Source of the DNA: CAVTWH01 sp963738365
Lineage (GTDB): Bacteria; Actinomycetota; Actinomycetes; Mycobacteriales; Micromonosporaceae
Direction: 5' to 3'
DNA length: 64,000 nt
Assembly (NCBI GenBank): GCA_963738365.1
Contig: CAVTWH010000008.1
Location: 310,001-374,000 of the forward strand
Shown here: piece by piece, positions 8,805 to 20,271 of the stretch
Numbering within the stretch: the first letter of the stretch is position 1
Layout: the number at the start of each line of letters is the position of its first letter
Position numbers and translations under genes: made by a program
The notes under the pieces: model-generated
The model's input: the letters and a program-made list of their open reading frames with translations, nothing else
The model's database searches: none
What the model was told of the DNA's origin: nothing

Positions 8805-11800
8805 TCAGCCGCCGATGATGTCGAACGACTCCCAGGTACCGATCGTGGTCGCCCGGCTGATCAGTGGCTGGGTGCCGGCGTTCTCGGCGGTGACGTACTG
8901 GCTGTCGCAGGCGAGCAGGCTGATGCTGCCGTCCGCGTTGTGCACCAGCGTGAACGTCTCCCAGGCGCCGATCGTGGTGGCCCGGCTGATCAGTGGCTGG
9001 GTGCCGGCGTTCTCGGCGGTGACGTAGGTGCCGTTGGCGTGTGCCCGTAGGGCGACCTTGCCGCCACCGAGGTCGATGAGGTCGAACGTCTCCCACGTGC
9101 CGGCCACGGTGCGGTTGGCGATCAGGGGCTGGGCGCCGGCGCTGTCGGCGGAGACGTACAGGCCGTTGGCGTGCGCGCGCAGCGCGATCTGGCCCGGGGT
9201 GATGGCGAGCTTCCAGCTCTGCAGCTGGGCCACCACACCGGAGAAGTACCCGGTGTGCGCGTTGTTGACCTGGGCGTCACCGACGTGCAGGGCACCGTTG
9301 GTCGGCCAGGTCGGGGTGGTGGTACGCAGTTTCGTGCCGGCGAGCGCCCCGTTGACGTAGAGGCTCAGCTCCGCGGTGGCCGTGTTGTAGACCACCTGGA
9401 GCCGGGTCCACACCCCTAGCTGGACCGGGTCCAAGCTGGCGACCTGGTCGTAGCTCGGGGTGGTGGTATCGCTCGTGGCCAGCCCGAACACCCATTTCCC
9501 GGTGGTCGCGTCGGCGCTGAGCACGAACCTGGAGCTGTGCGCGCCGTCCTCGGACAGCACCGTTCCGCCCAGCGCGTTGGGCTTGGCCCACAAGGCCGCG
9601 GTGAACGTCGTGGTGGTGTCGATCGGCTGGGTCCCGGCGCCGCTGTTGAGATGGCCGGTGCCGGCCGGGTCCCGGACCACCCCGGTTCCGTCGCTGTTGA
9701 GCAGCGCTTCCCGGTCGAACAGGTCACCGCTGCGCCACATCGCGTTGCCGGAGCCGGTCAGTGGCGCGGCGCCCACCGTGTCCGCGGCGGTGCCGATGGC
9801 GCCGGAGTTGGCGTCGTCGAGCTTCCAGGCGTGCTTGCCGGTGTAGAGGGCCTGGCCGCCGAGTGCGTTGAGGGTGCCGGTGCTCCCACTCAGGCTGGTG
9901 ACCAGGTAGCCGGTGGCGATCCCGCCGGCCGCGACGGTCCACAGGTCGGGGTTGCCGTCGCTGTTGATGTCACTGGCCTGTAGGGAGATGCCCGCGCCGG
10001 TGTTCCAGCCGCTGGCCTTGATGGCGTACGAGGCGTGCCCGAGCGTGGCGGTACCGACGGCGTGGCTGAGGGCGGTCCACAGGTAGAGCGCCCCGGTGGT
10101 CGGGTTCCACAGGAACAGCGCGGTACCACCGGCCAGCTGGCAGCCGGTGACCGTCCAGTTCTGCCAGCTGCATGTCCCCGGCCGGGGTGGTGGTGGCGAG
10201 CTGGTCCAGCCAGCCCCACAGGCCGGTGCCACTGCCCTGGGAGTAGTAGTTGAGGTAGTAGCCGCTGACCGTGTCGCCGCTGACCGCAAGCAGGTCGGGG
10301 AAGGGCGTCCCCGTGCCGGAACTGTTGCCGGCGTTGACGACCTGGAGCGGCGAGTCGCCGTTGGCGTCGAGCAGCCGGCCGGCGTTCACGCTGCGCCGGT
10401 TGCTGTCGAGGTCGGCGGGGAGCACGGAGCCGTCGCCGTTGGCGGCGAGCATCACGCCGCCGCCGGCATTGGCGCCGGTCGGGTAGTACGCGAACACGTC
10501 CTGGGTGCCGCCGCCGTAGAAGTGGCCGGTGACGACCTGGGCGCCGGTGAAGTCGGTCGGACTCAGGTCATTGAGGGTGCCGTTGCCCTTGGCGCCGATG
10601 TCCACGGCGGCGGAGTTGAGCTGGGTGCTCTGCGGCTGCTGCGGGCTGTACCACACCCCCGCCGGGACGCCGTTGCGGCCGCCGGTGGTGATGAGGTCGG
10701 GGATGTTGTCCCCGGAGAGGTCCTGGTCGGCCTGGACCGCCGTGGACGGCTTGGAGCTGATCGGGACGCTCGCCGCCTGCCCGATGTTGCCGCCTGCCGA
10801 GAGGCTGTTGACGGTCAGCAGGTTGGTGAAGCGCCGTGGGGTGATGGTCGCCGTGGCGTTGCCGTTGGCATCGGCCGCCACGCTGACCGGGGGGCCACCG
10901 TTGAGCTGGTACAGGTAGCTGCTGGGCACGGTCCCGGTGACCGGTTTGCCGATGGTGAACGTGGCGGGCACGCCCGATGGTGGTGTCACCGGCCGGAGCG
11001 GTCACCGCCGGTGCCCCGGTACGGGCTGGTGTCGAAGATGAAGCGGCAGACCTGCGACCACGGCGAGGACTTGCCGCCGTCGAAGACCTGGACCTGCCAG
11101 GAGAAGTCCGGCTGCTCCGCGTTGTTGGCGGCGGCCTTGAGCGTCGCCTCGGGTACCAGCAGGCGAGGCCACCGACCCGGAGCTGAACGCGATCGTGCCG
11201 GAGTTGCTGCTGGCCACCGGGGTCTGGCTGGTGTCGCTGGTCTTCCACAGCTTGAATCCGGCGCCGACGCTGGCCGCCGTCCGGGTCGGAGACCGCGGCC
11301 TGCAGCATGACCGGCCCGTCACCGACCAGGTTCGGCGGGTTGGCTGCGCAGGTGGTGGTCGGTGAGGTGGTCATCCCGGTGGGCAGGTACGGGGTGCGGT
11401 TGTAGTCGATCGACATGCTGACGGTCTGCAGGGAGAACTTCTTCCAGCTGTTCACGTCGTTGGTCTCGTTCACGCCGGTGAGCACGAAGGTCTGGGTGGA
11501 CCGGCTGGCGGCGACGGCGGCCTTGACCGCCGCGGTGACGACGAACGCCACCGGCGTTGGCCGGGCAGCGGCAGCTGTGGCCGTGGGCGAAGTTGGGGTG
11601 GTCGAGGACGGCGCCGAGGTTGACCGGCCCAGTAGTTCCAGGTGGCGTTGCCGGAGCTGAGCAGTGGTGGCCGGGGCGTAGAGGTTGGTGTCGGTCTTGG
11701 TGCAGGAGTACGAGTACGACGTTCGGTCATGTTGATGTGCGCTCCGGTGATGTCGGCGGTGCGCCGAGCGTGGCCACGTCGATGGCGAAGTTGCAGCGCG

Positions 11801-12935
11801 GTGTGTGCCTGCCACGAGCCGGAGTCGCCGACCTGCAGTATGTCGGGGTCGGGGTCGCCGGTGTTGTTCCAGTAGTTGGAGTCGGGGTGGTTGGCGTTGA
11901 AGCTGGCGTAGCCGGCGCGCGGCGGGGCCGAGGGGCGGGTCGAGGAAGACCGGGTAGGTGGTGGCCGGCCGCGGTCAGCAGCGCCGGCGTCCGGGGTGAG
12001 GGTGAGCCGTGCCGTCCGCGGCGGTCGCCGGCGCGGATCGGCGCGGTGCGGGCGGCCGCGCCGGGGCCGGTGTGGGCTGGAGGCGGCCGGTCGGCCGGTG
12101 GCCTGGTCGACGATCGCCGGCGCCCGGGTCGACGACCGGACGGGGCGCCGGACGGGGTGGAGTCCCACATCTGTCGGGGCAGGTGCAGCTGAATACCGCG
12201 CGGCCCTTGGCGTCGGTGGCGGTGAGGTTGCCGGCCGCGTCGGTGTGCACGGTGACGCCGGTGGCGCCGGGTGGCGAAGGTGAGGCTGCGCAGCGCCGGA
12301 TTGGCGGCGGCGGTGGCGTCGTGGACCACGAAGGCTTCACGTTCGCGCCGCCCTGGACGTCGGCGGTGATCTGGATGTCGACCCCGGGCAGCACGACGGG
12401 GTAGGTGGCGGTGGCGCCGGAGAGGGTGGGCCTGGGCAGCTTCATCGGCGCGGTGAGCGACAGCGCCGCCCCGCCGTCGGCGGCAGCACGGTGACCAGCG
12501 GGCCGGTAGCCGCCACCGGAGAGGGTGAGCGGGCTAGGTGGTGAGCGCGGTGGAGACGGTGCCGTCGGGGTTCGAAGTGCAGGGTGGCGTCGAGCGGGTG
12601 CCAGGCTGTGCTCCGACGAGTCTCCGGGTGGGTACCAGGCGACGGGTCAGCGTGAACGAGCCGTTCGGGTTGGCGGTGACGGTATCGGTGGGCGTGGTCG
12701 CCGCGTCGGCCACTACCGGTTTGCCGGCGCGGCGGGCCTGGGCCGACGCCTGTTCCTGGGTGAGTGGCGCGGTCGGCTGGCCGGGCGGTTGCGGCGCCGC
12801 CTGGGCGCCACCGGTGGGAAGTACGGCGAGCCCGCCCGCCGCCATGGCCACCAGGACAACTGTCGAGATGGGACGGCGCCGCCACGGCCGCCGTCGGCTT
12901 CTGGCCTCGGTGTGCTGAAGCTGCTTGCTGGTCAT
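8805..12935 (-). CDS. Large secreted protein with FG-GAP, LamG and beta-trefoil repeats, frameshifted
   Basis: Secreted or surface protein of about 1,370 residues, probably carbohydrate- or surface-binding. The ATG at 12935 starts a basic N-region (RRRPWRRRP) and a signal peptide (ISTVVLVAMAAGGLAVLP, then GGAQAAPQPP). Next comes a region common to Rhs-associated actinobacterial secreted proteins (ADAATTPTDTVTANPNGSFT, PMKLPRPTLSGA). The middle holds FG-GAP-like repeats (DLSGDNIPDLITTGGR, DINSDGNPDLWTVAAGG), then a LamG/concanavalin-like domain (FTAALWAKPNALGGTVLSE, LYVNGALAGTKL). The end has three fascin/ricin-like repeats (ALRAHANGLYVSADSAG, ALRAHANGTYVTAENAG, CDSQYVTAENAG) each closing with W-E-T/S-F. 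Several indels occur between 10.2 and 12.8 kb; 8805 to 10200 is clean. It is divergent from the Rhs toxin gene. Confidence 0.75.
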
Positions 12936-13239
12936 CTGATCCCCCGTGCGCAGGCGTCATGGGGGACGGGCCGGTCCCGGCCCCCGTAGCCGGTACGGCG
13001 GAATCAAAGCAGGAGCGCCGGTGGCGCGCAGACCCGTGGCGTATCGAAATTGTCCGATTGCGTCGCGCTGTCGATGATTTGCGGGCTCCATCCACAGCGA
13101 TCGTTACCCATCCGTGACAGAAGCGGGGCAACCGGTCGTCCGACTGGTTGGAAGAGTGTCGGCTCACGGGGATGCGCTCTGCTGCGCTTGCCTGAACATC
13201 TGTCTGTTCGTGTGCATGCATCTACGGGGGAGCGTGTCC
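12936..13239. promoter_or_regulatory. Divergent promoter region between the LamG protein and the Rhs toxin
   Basis: 304 bp separate the two divergent start codons. No gene is convincing here. The centre (about 13035 to 13100) is less GC-rich than its surroundings (for example GTATCGAAATTGTCCGATTG), as expected for promoters. The Rhs ribosome-binding site is GGGGGAG at 13226 to 13232, eight bases before the ATG. I could not place -35 and -10 boxes with confidence. Confidence 0.4.
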
Positions 13240-16200
13240 ATGTTCAGGGTCAGTCACGTTTGTGCTGCCTGGATTCGGGTCATCGGAGTCGTCACAACAA
13301 CCGCGCTGCTGGTGAGCGTGGCCGGGCAGGCGCCCGCCACAGCCGCGCCACAGCGCCGGCAGCCGCCACCGGGGGTCAGCCCCGGACCGGCGGTACACGG
13401 AGTCACCGCTGTCAAGCCCAAATTCGTCCAAGCCGGTCGACCACATCGGTGGTCTGTACCGCGCTGCGGCGACCAGTTGGCCGGCCGCCGCCAGCGAAAC
13501 GCTGACGCTGCCGGCATCCGGCCGGGTACGCGGCTCGCGTACCCCCGTCTGGGTCGAGCCGACCAGCGGCTCGCCGGCACGAGCCGACGTGTCCGTGCTG
13601 GACCACACCGCGGCCGAGGCCGCCGGGGTGAACGGAGTGCTGTTCACCGTCACCGGGGGCGGTACCGGTGGGCTGCGGCTCGGCGTCGACTACGCCGAGC
13701 TTCGCCCAGGCCTCCGGCGGCAACTTCGCCTCCCGGCTGAGGCTGGTGGAGCTACCGGCGTGCGCCCTGACCACACCGCAGCTGGCGCAGTGCCGGACAG
13801 GGCGCGCCGCTGGCCTCCCACAACGACCTGGCCGGGCAGAGCGTCTCCGCGCAGCTCACGCTGGCCGCGCCAGGGCCCGGCCCGCAGCCGGTCGCTGGCT
13901 CCGCGACGGCGAAAATGGTTCCGGCCGTGGCCGGCGCGCAGCCGACCGCCGTTGTCCCCACCGCCCTCAGGGCGGCGCCGATGGTGCTGGCGGCAACCAC
14001 CGATCCCGGTGCCGAGGGTGGCTAGGGCGGTAACGTACGCGGCCACCACGCTGAAGCCGTCCGGCACCTGGACGGCCGGCGGCTCGACCGGGTCGTTCAC
14101 GTACAGCTACCCGATCAGCGCTGCCGCCGGCCGCCTCGGTCGCTGGTGCCGGACAGGTCTCGCTGGCCTACGACTCGGGCAGTGTGGACGGGCAGACCGC
14201 GACCACCCAGGCGCAGGCGTCGTGGGCGGGTGACGGCTGGTCCACGCCGCAGTCCTTTGTGGAGCAGACCTTCATCTCCTGCTCCGATAAGCCGGAGGGC
14301 TCGGCGTCGCCGGTGTAGACCGGCGACGAGTGCTATCGCCGGGCCGATCCTGACGCTGTCGCTGAATGGCCAGTCCACGCCGCTGGTGTGGATCCGGCGA
14401 ACAGCACCTGGAAGCCGGAGTCGGACAACGGCGATGTGGTGACCCATGTGACGGAGCTCGAACAACGGGTCGGGGACGCTACAACACCGACTACTGGCAG
14501 GTGACGGACCGCAACGGCACGGTCTACCAGTTCGGGCGCAACCAGTTGCCGGGTTGGGCCAGCGGCAAGCCGACCGACCAACTCGGTGGATTCGGTGCCG
14601 GTGTACTCGGCGCACTCGCGGGACCCGTGCTACAACGCGGCCGGGTTCACCAACTCGGTGTGCACGATGGCGTACCGGTGGAACCTGGACTATGTCAAGG
14701 ACGTCCACGGCAACGCGATGTCGTACTGGTACAACCAGGACACGAACTACTACGGCGAGGACAACGGCGCGCACAACGTGTCGTACGTGCGGGACAGTCT
14801 ACCTCGACCCACATCGACTACGGCTTCACCGACGGCGGCGCCTACGGCACGGTGCCGAACAAGGTGGTCTTCGCCACCGGTGACCGCTGTTTCACCGCGC
14901 CGTGTTCGCCGTTGAACGCGACCACGCAAGGCCAACTGGCCGGACGTGCCGTTCGACCTGGTCTGCGCCTCGGGCGCGACGTGCACCTCGACCGCGCCGT
15001 CGTTCTTCTCCACGGTGCGGCTGACCTCGATCACCACCCAGCAGTACTCGACCGTGTCGTCGACGTACGTGAATGTGGATCGTACGGGTTGACGGAGATG
15101 CTGCCGTCGAACACCGGTGACGGGTTGTCGCCGACGCTGTGGCTGCAGTCGATCACCCATACCGGCTCGGATACCACGGCGCGCTGGTGGGTCCGGTGCG
15201 CCGATCACGCTGCCGCCGGTGACGTTCACCGCGACGTTCCCGATGGCCAACCGGGTGGACACGGTCACCGACGGGCTGCCGGCGTCTGGACCGGTTCCGG
15301 ATCGGTACGGTGACCACCGAGACCGGTTCGGTCATCACGGTCGATCTACGGTCAGCCGAACCCGTGCACGGCGCCGGTGACGTCTGACGCCGGCGACGAA
15401 CACGTCGTCGTGTTACCCGGTGTACTGGACGCCGGCCGGGTACACGGCGCCAGTACCTCGACTGGTTCAACAAGTATGTGGTCAACCGGGTCACCCAGAC
15501 CGACCCGACCGGTGGCGCGCAGGACTACCGAGAGTCGACTACGAGTATCTCGGCGGCGCCGCCTGGCACTACGACGACAACGAGGTGGTGCAGGCCAAGT
15601 ACCGCACCTACGGCCAGTTCCGGGGCTACGGGCGATGTGAAGACCCGCAACGGCAACGGCAACCCGGACCGGCAGACGCCTGTCGGAGACCACCTACTAC
15701 CGGGGCATGTCGAAGAACAACAACTCGACCGTGGTGAACCTGACCGACTCGCAGGGCGGCGTGCACGAGGACGTCGACCAGTTGGCTGGGCAGACCCTGG
15801 AAGACACAGGCCTACCTGGGTGACGGCGGCCCGGTGGACCACTCGACGATCACCTCCTACTGGGTGTCGGCGGCCACCGCGACCCGGACCCGGACCGGGC
15901 TGCCGGCGCTGACCGCGAACTGGGTCGCGCCGGTGGAGACGTTCACCAGCCAGGCGGTCACCAGCGGCGGCACCACCACCTGGCGGTACAAGGAGACCGA
16001 CACCAGCTACGACGCCGCCACCACGGATGCGCTGTTCGGCACGGTGCAGCGCGTCTACAGCCACACCGTGCCCGACCAACGCCGCCTACGACCAGTGCAC
16101 CCGCACCAGCTACGCCCCGGTCAACACCGGCGCGAACCTGGTCGGCCTGGCCGCCGAGGTGGAGACGGACGCGGTCGCGTGTGGCGGGTTCAGCCAGGGC

Positions 16201-19200
16201 GGGCCACGCCTCGGCACCCGGTGCGGTGAACACGTTGACCGCGCCGGCGTCGGTGAGCCGGCCGGCGCAGGTGGTCTCCGCAGGAACGCACCTTCTACGA
16301 CGACCCGACTTCGTCACCACGTTCCCGCAGAGCCGTCGCGCCCGCCAAGGGCGACGTGACGATGACCCGCAAGGCGTCCGACTACGCCGCCGGCGCCTGG
16401 ATGTGGCAGACCACCGGCAAGTCGGCGTACGACATCGTCGGGCGGGTGATCGGAGCCTGGGACGGCAACGGCAACAAGACCACGCACCGCGTACACGATG
16501 AACTCGGTCGGGCTGACCACCGCCAAGGCGATCACGAACCCGCTCTGAACCAGACCGCCACCACCACGCTCGATCCCGAGCGCGGGTCGACCTCACCGTC
16601 GACACCGACATCAACGGCGTCGTGACCACCGGTCTGGTACGACGCGCTCGGCCGGGTCGATCGCTACCTGGACGGACTCGCGCCCGACCAGCTCGCCGGC
16701 GAACTACACGTACACCTATCTGTTCCAGAACAACGGGCCGACCGCGGTCACCACGAAGCGGATGAACGACGGCACCGGCTACATCACCTCGACGCTGATC
16801 TACGACGCGCTGCTGCGACCCGCGCCAGACCCAGACCGACACGCCGCAGTCGGGCCGGCTGGTCACCGACACCTTCTACGACTCGCGCGGCTGGACAGAC
16901 CGCCAAGTACAACGGCTGGTGGGACGCCGGCCAACCCGCCCAACACCACGCTGGTCCGCGCCGCCGAACCTGCACCAGGCGGTACCGAACCAGGACTTCT
17001 ACACCTACGACGGGCTGGGCCGCACGGTCGTTGACGTGTCCGCCAAGGACGGTGTGGAGAAGTCCCGGACCACCACCGTCTACAACGGCGACCGCACCAC
17101 CACCCTCCCGCCGCCCGGCGGCATCGCGACCAGCGCACGCGTCACCGACCCGCTGGGCCGCACCACCGAACTGGACCAGTACTCGCTTCGGCCCGGCGCT
17201 GGCCGTCCCGGCGGACACGTTCACCGGGATCTGGCGCATCACCGGCGGCACCACGGTGGCCACCAAGTACGGCTTCGACCCGCACGGCAACCAGAGCACC
17301 GTCGACCGACTCCGGCAACCAGCACCTGGACGTCCACGTTCAACCTGCTCGGTCAGGTCATCAGCCAAGACCGACCCGGACGCCGGTACCAGCACGACCA
17401 GCTACGACGGCAACGGCAATCTCACCGAGTCCACCGACTCGCGGCACGCAAGACGGTCTCCTACACCTACGACGCGCTCGAACCGCAAAACCGGCGAGTA
17501 CGCCGCCACCGTCGCCGGCCAGACCGCCGCGAACCAGCTCGCGAAGTGGGTGTACGACAACTCCGACAACGCCGTGCCGGCATGAAGTACCCGCTCGGCC
17601 ACGCACGACCAGCGGACCGCCTACTGGGGCGGCGCCGCGTACACGCTGCAGCAGAAGAACTTCACCATCTTCGGCGGGTCACAAGGGCGAGACCGTGCAC
17701 CATCCCGGCCGGCGAAGGGCTACCCGCCGCCACCAACTACCCGATCCAGCACACCTACAGCACCAACACCGGCCTGCTGCTCCGGGACGTGTACCCGGCC
17801 GCCGGCGGGCTGCCCGCCGAGACAGTTGCAACACGGCTACGACGCCGGACTCGACCTTCCCGGAGGGCGTCGGCGGCGCGCTGGCCGACTACGCCGACAA
17901 CACCCTCTACGACGCCTACGGCCGGGTCACCCAGGAAGTGCTCGGCGCCGCCGCACGGCGCCCAGGCCGCCATCACCAACCAGTGGGACACCGCACTCCG
18001 GCCTGCTCACCGACCAACTCGTCACCCGCGACAGCACCGGCACCCCGACCAACGTCGACGAGCAGGCCTACACCTACAACCAGGCCGGCAACATCACCCG
18101 GCAGGACCTCCACCCGACTCGGCCGCCAGCCACGCCGACCGAGACCCAGTGCTACAGCTACGACGGACTCGGGCGGCTCAACACGGCCTGGACCGCCACC
18201 GATGCCTGCGCCGCCACTCCCACCACCGCCAGCCACGCCACCGTCGGCGACAGCCTCGGCACCAGCTCGGCGTACTGGACCACGTGGACGTTCAGGACCC
18301 GCTCGGCCGACGCGAACGCAGATCCAGCACGCCTTCACCGGCGGCCCGGCCAGCGACGCCACCGCCAGCTACGCCTACAACGGCAACAGCACCGGCCAGC
18401 CGCACACGCTGACCGGCACCTCCGGCGGATCCGGCGGCGCCACCAGCTACAGGTACGACAAGACCGGCAACATGACCGGCCGCACCACCCCGGCCCAAGG
18501 CAACCAGACCCTGACCTGGAACGACGCCGGCCAGCTCACCTCGATCACCACGCCGGGCAAGGGCACCTCGACGTTCAAGTACGACGCCGACGGCAACCTG
18601 CTCCTCCAGGCCGACCCCGGCAGCACCACCCTCTACCTCCCCGGAGAGCAGATCGTCCTGAACACCGGCGCCCAGACGGTGTCCGGCACCCGCTACTACC
18701 CGCTGCCCGGCGGCGGCACCGCCATCCGCACCGGTACCGCCACCACCGCCTACCAGTACGCAGCTCACCGACCAGCACGGCACGCCGACGCTGTACCTGG
18801 ACAACACCGGCCAGACCCCGACCTGGCGGCAGTACACCCCGTACGGCGGCACCGCGCGGCGCCGCAGTCGCCTGCGCCGGACAACCGGGGCTTCCTCGAC
18901 AAGCCAGCCAACACGCACCACCGGGCTCAACGAGGTCGGGGCCCGCAACTACGACCCCGACACCGGCCGCTTCGTCAGCCTCGACCCGGTCTTCGACGGT
19001 AAAGATCCGCTGCAGCTCAACGGCTACGGCTACGCCTCCAACGACCCGGTCAACAACAGCCGACCCCACCGGCCAGTGGGGCTTCCACATCAACCTCGGC
19101 GCCGTCGTCAACGCCATCAAGAAGGCCGCCCCGATCATCGCCGAGGTCGCCTCGGTCGCCAGCATCATCCCCGGCCCGATCGGCATGATCGCCTCCGGCG

Positions 19201-20271
19201 TCGCCGCCGCCGCCTACCTCGTCAGCCGGTGACAAGGTCGACGCCGCCATCGCGGTGGCCGGCATCGCCCTCGCCGCGGTCGGCGCCGGCGCGGTGGCCG
19301 TCGCCGCGAAGGCGGCCCGCGCCGCCGAGGTCGGTGCGGACGCGGCGAAGGCAGCCAAGGCGGTCCAGGAAGGCGAAGAGGCTGTCAAGGTCGCCAAGGA
19401 GGGTGAGGAAGCCGCCAAGGTCGGCCAGTCGGCCGAGAAGGCGGACAACGTGGCCGGCGAGACGAAGGAGGCCGGGGGCGGCTGCAACAGCTTCGAGCCG
19501 ACCACGCCGGTACTGCTCGCTGACGGCACCAGCAAACCGATCAAGGATGTCGCGGTCGGTGACGCGGTAACGGCGACCGACCCCGTCACCGGGATCACCA
19601 GAGGCGAGCCGGTTGTCCAACTCCATGACAACCTGGACACCGACCTGACCGATCTGACCGTCACCAGCACCACCGCTGCCGGTCAGAGCACGACGGATGT
19701 CCTGCACACCACCACGTTCCACCCGTTCTGGGATGCCACGACGCAGCAGTGGACCTTCGCCGGGCAACTGCGCGTCGGTGACCGGCTGCTCACCACGACA
19801 GCGGGCGCCGTCATCACAGTGACGGCCGTCCACACGGCGACCGGCCACGCTCGGATGCTGAACCTCACCGTCGACCTGCTGCACACCTTCTACGTACTCG
19901 TCGGCGGATATCCGGTCCTTGTCCACAACATCACCGGTAGCGGCTACTGCCCGGTGCATGGACCGGCGAGCATTCCCGGGAGCGATGCGATCTGCACCTG
20001 CGAACGCCCACTCCCGGGCGCACCGGGCATGGGCACGGGCATGGCCGAACGGCCCAACTTCATTGGCGACGAGATCAAGGAAACCCGAGCCACAGCTGAG
20101 GCGAGAACCAAGGTCCCGGGCAAAGTAGTGGACGGAATCCAGGGCCACGGTGCGGGCGGGATATGGATCGGCGGGGTCTGGGTCGCTGTTAAAGTGATTC
20201 AGGTTACCAACAAGGCGGTCGAGCTTGGCGCCAGAGCCGCTCGGTACATCGGAAAGATTCTCTTTGAGTGA
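13240..20271 (+). CDS. Rhs-repeat polymorphic toxin with pretoxin-Hint domain and variable C-terminus, heavily frameshifted
   Basis: Giant secreted toxin-delivery protein, about 2,300 residues. The signal peptide follows the ATG at 13240 (VIGVVTTTALLVSVAGQAPA). An N-terminal beta-rich region (VDYAEFAQASGGNFASRLRL, SFTYSYPI, YWQVTDRNGTVYQFGRNQLP) leads to YD-repeats from about 16.6 kb (RYDALGRVDRYLDG, YTYDGLGRTVVDV, TSYDGNGNLTES, LYDAYGRVTQEVLG, FKYDADGNLLLQADPG). The Rhs-associated core is ARNYDPDTGRFVSLDPVF with LNGYGYASNDPVNNSDPTG. After a hydrophobic Ala-rich stretch comes a pretoxin-Hint domain (GGGCNSFEPTTPVLLADGT, TFHPFWDATTQQWTFAGQ, HTFYVLVGGYPVLVHN; 19483 to 19929). The last 113 residues are an unrecognised toxin module. 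Dozens of single-base indels break 13.4 to 19.2 kb; the Hint and C-terminal part are clean. The stop overlaps the candidate immunity start. Confidence 0.85.
19930..20268 (+). other. C-terminal toxin module (CT) of the Rhs protein
   Basis: Sub-region of the Rhs gene, 113 codons after the Hint domain ends in VHN. It begins ITGSGYCPVHGP and has a compact cysteine/histidine cluster (CPVHG near residue 7, CTCERP near residue 22) that could bind metal. A polar stretch follows (MAERPNFIGDEIKETRATAE), and then a Gly/Trp hydrophobic segment (GAGGIWIGGVWVAVKVIQV) and a basic amphipathic end (KAVELGARAARYIGKILFE). Base composition from about 20160 to 20271 is clearly less GC-rich than the preceding Hint code, as expected for a swapped-in tip. 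I do not recognise a toxin fold; nuclease and membrane-acting options are both open. Confidence 0.6.

Noticed and set aside
10096..11310. 404-codon plus-strand frame
   Set aside because: Antisense shadow of the FG-GAP/LamG protein, with no ribosome-binding site and low-complexity content.
13400..19250. Rhs gene as a pseudogene or as several small genes
   Set aside because: Conserved Rhs sequence continues through every shift, and the same indel pattern occurs in the essential genes holB and acs-like housekeeping genes, so errors explain it better.
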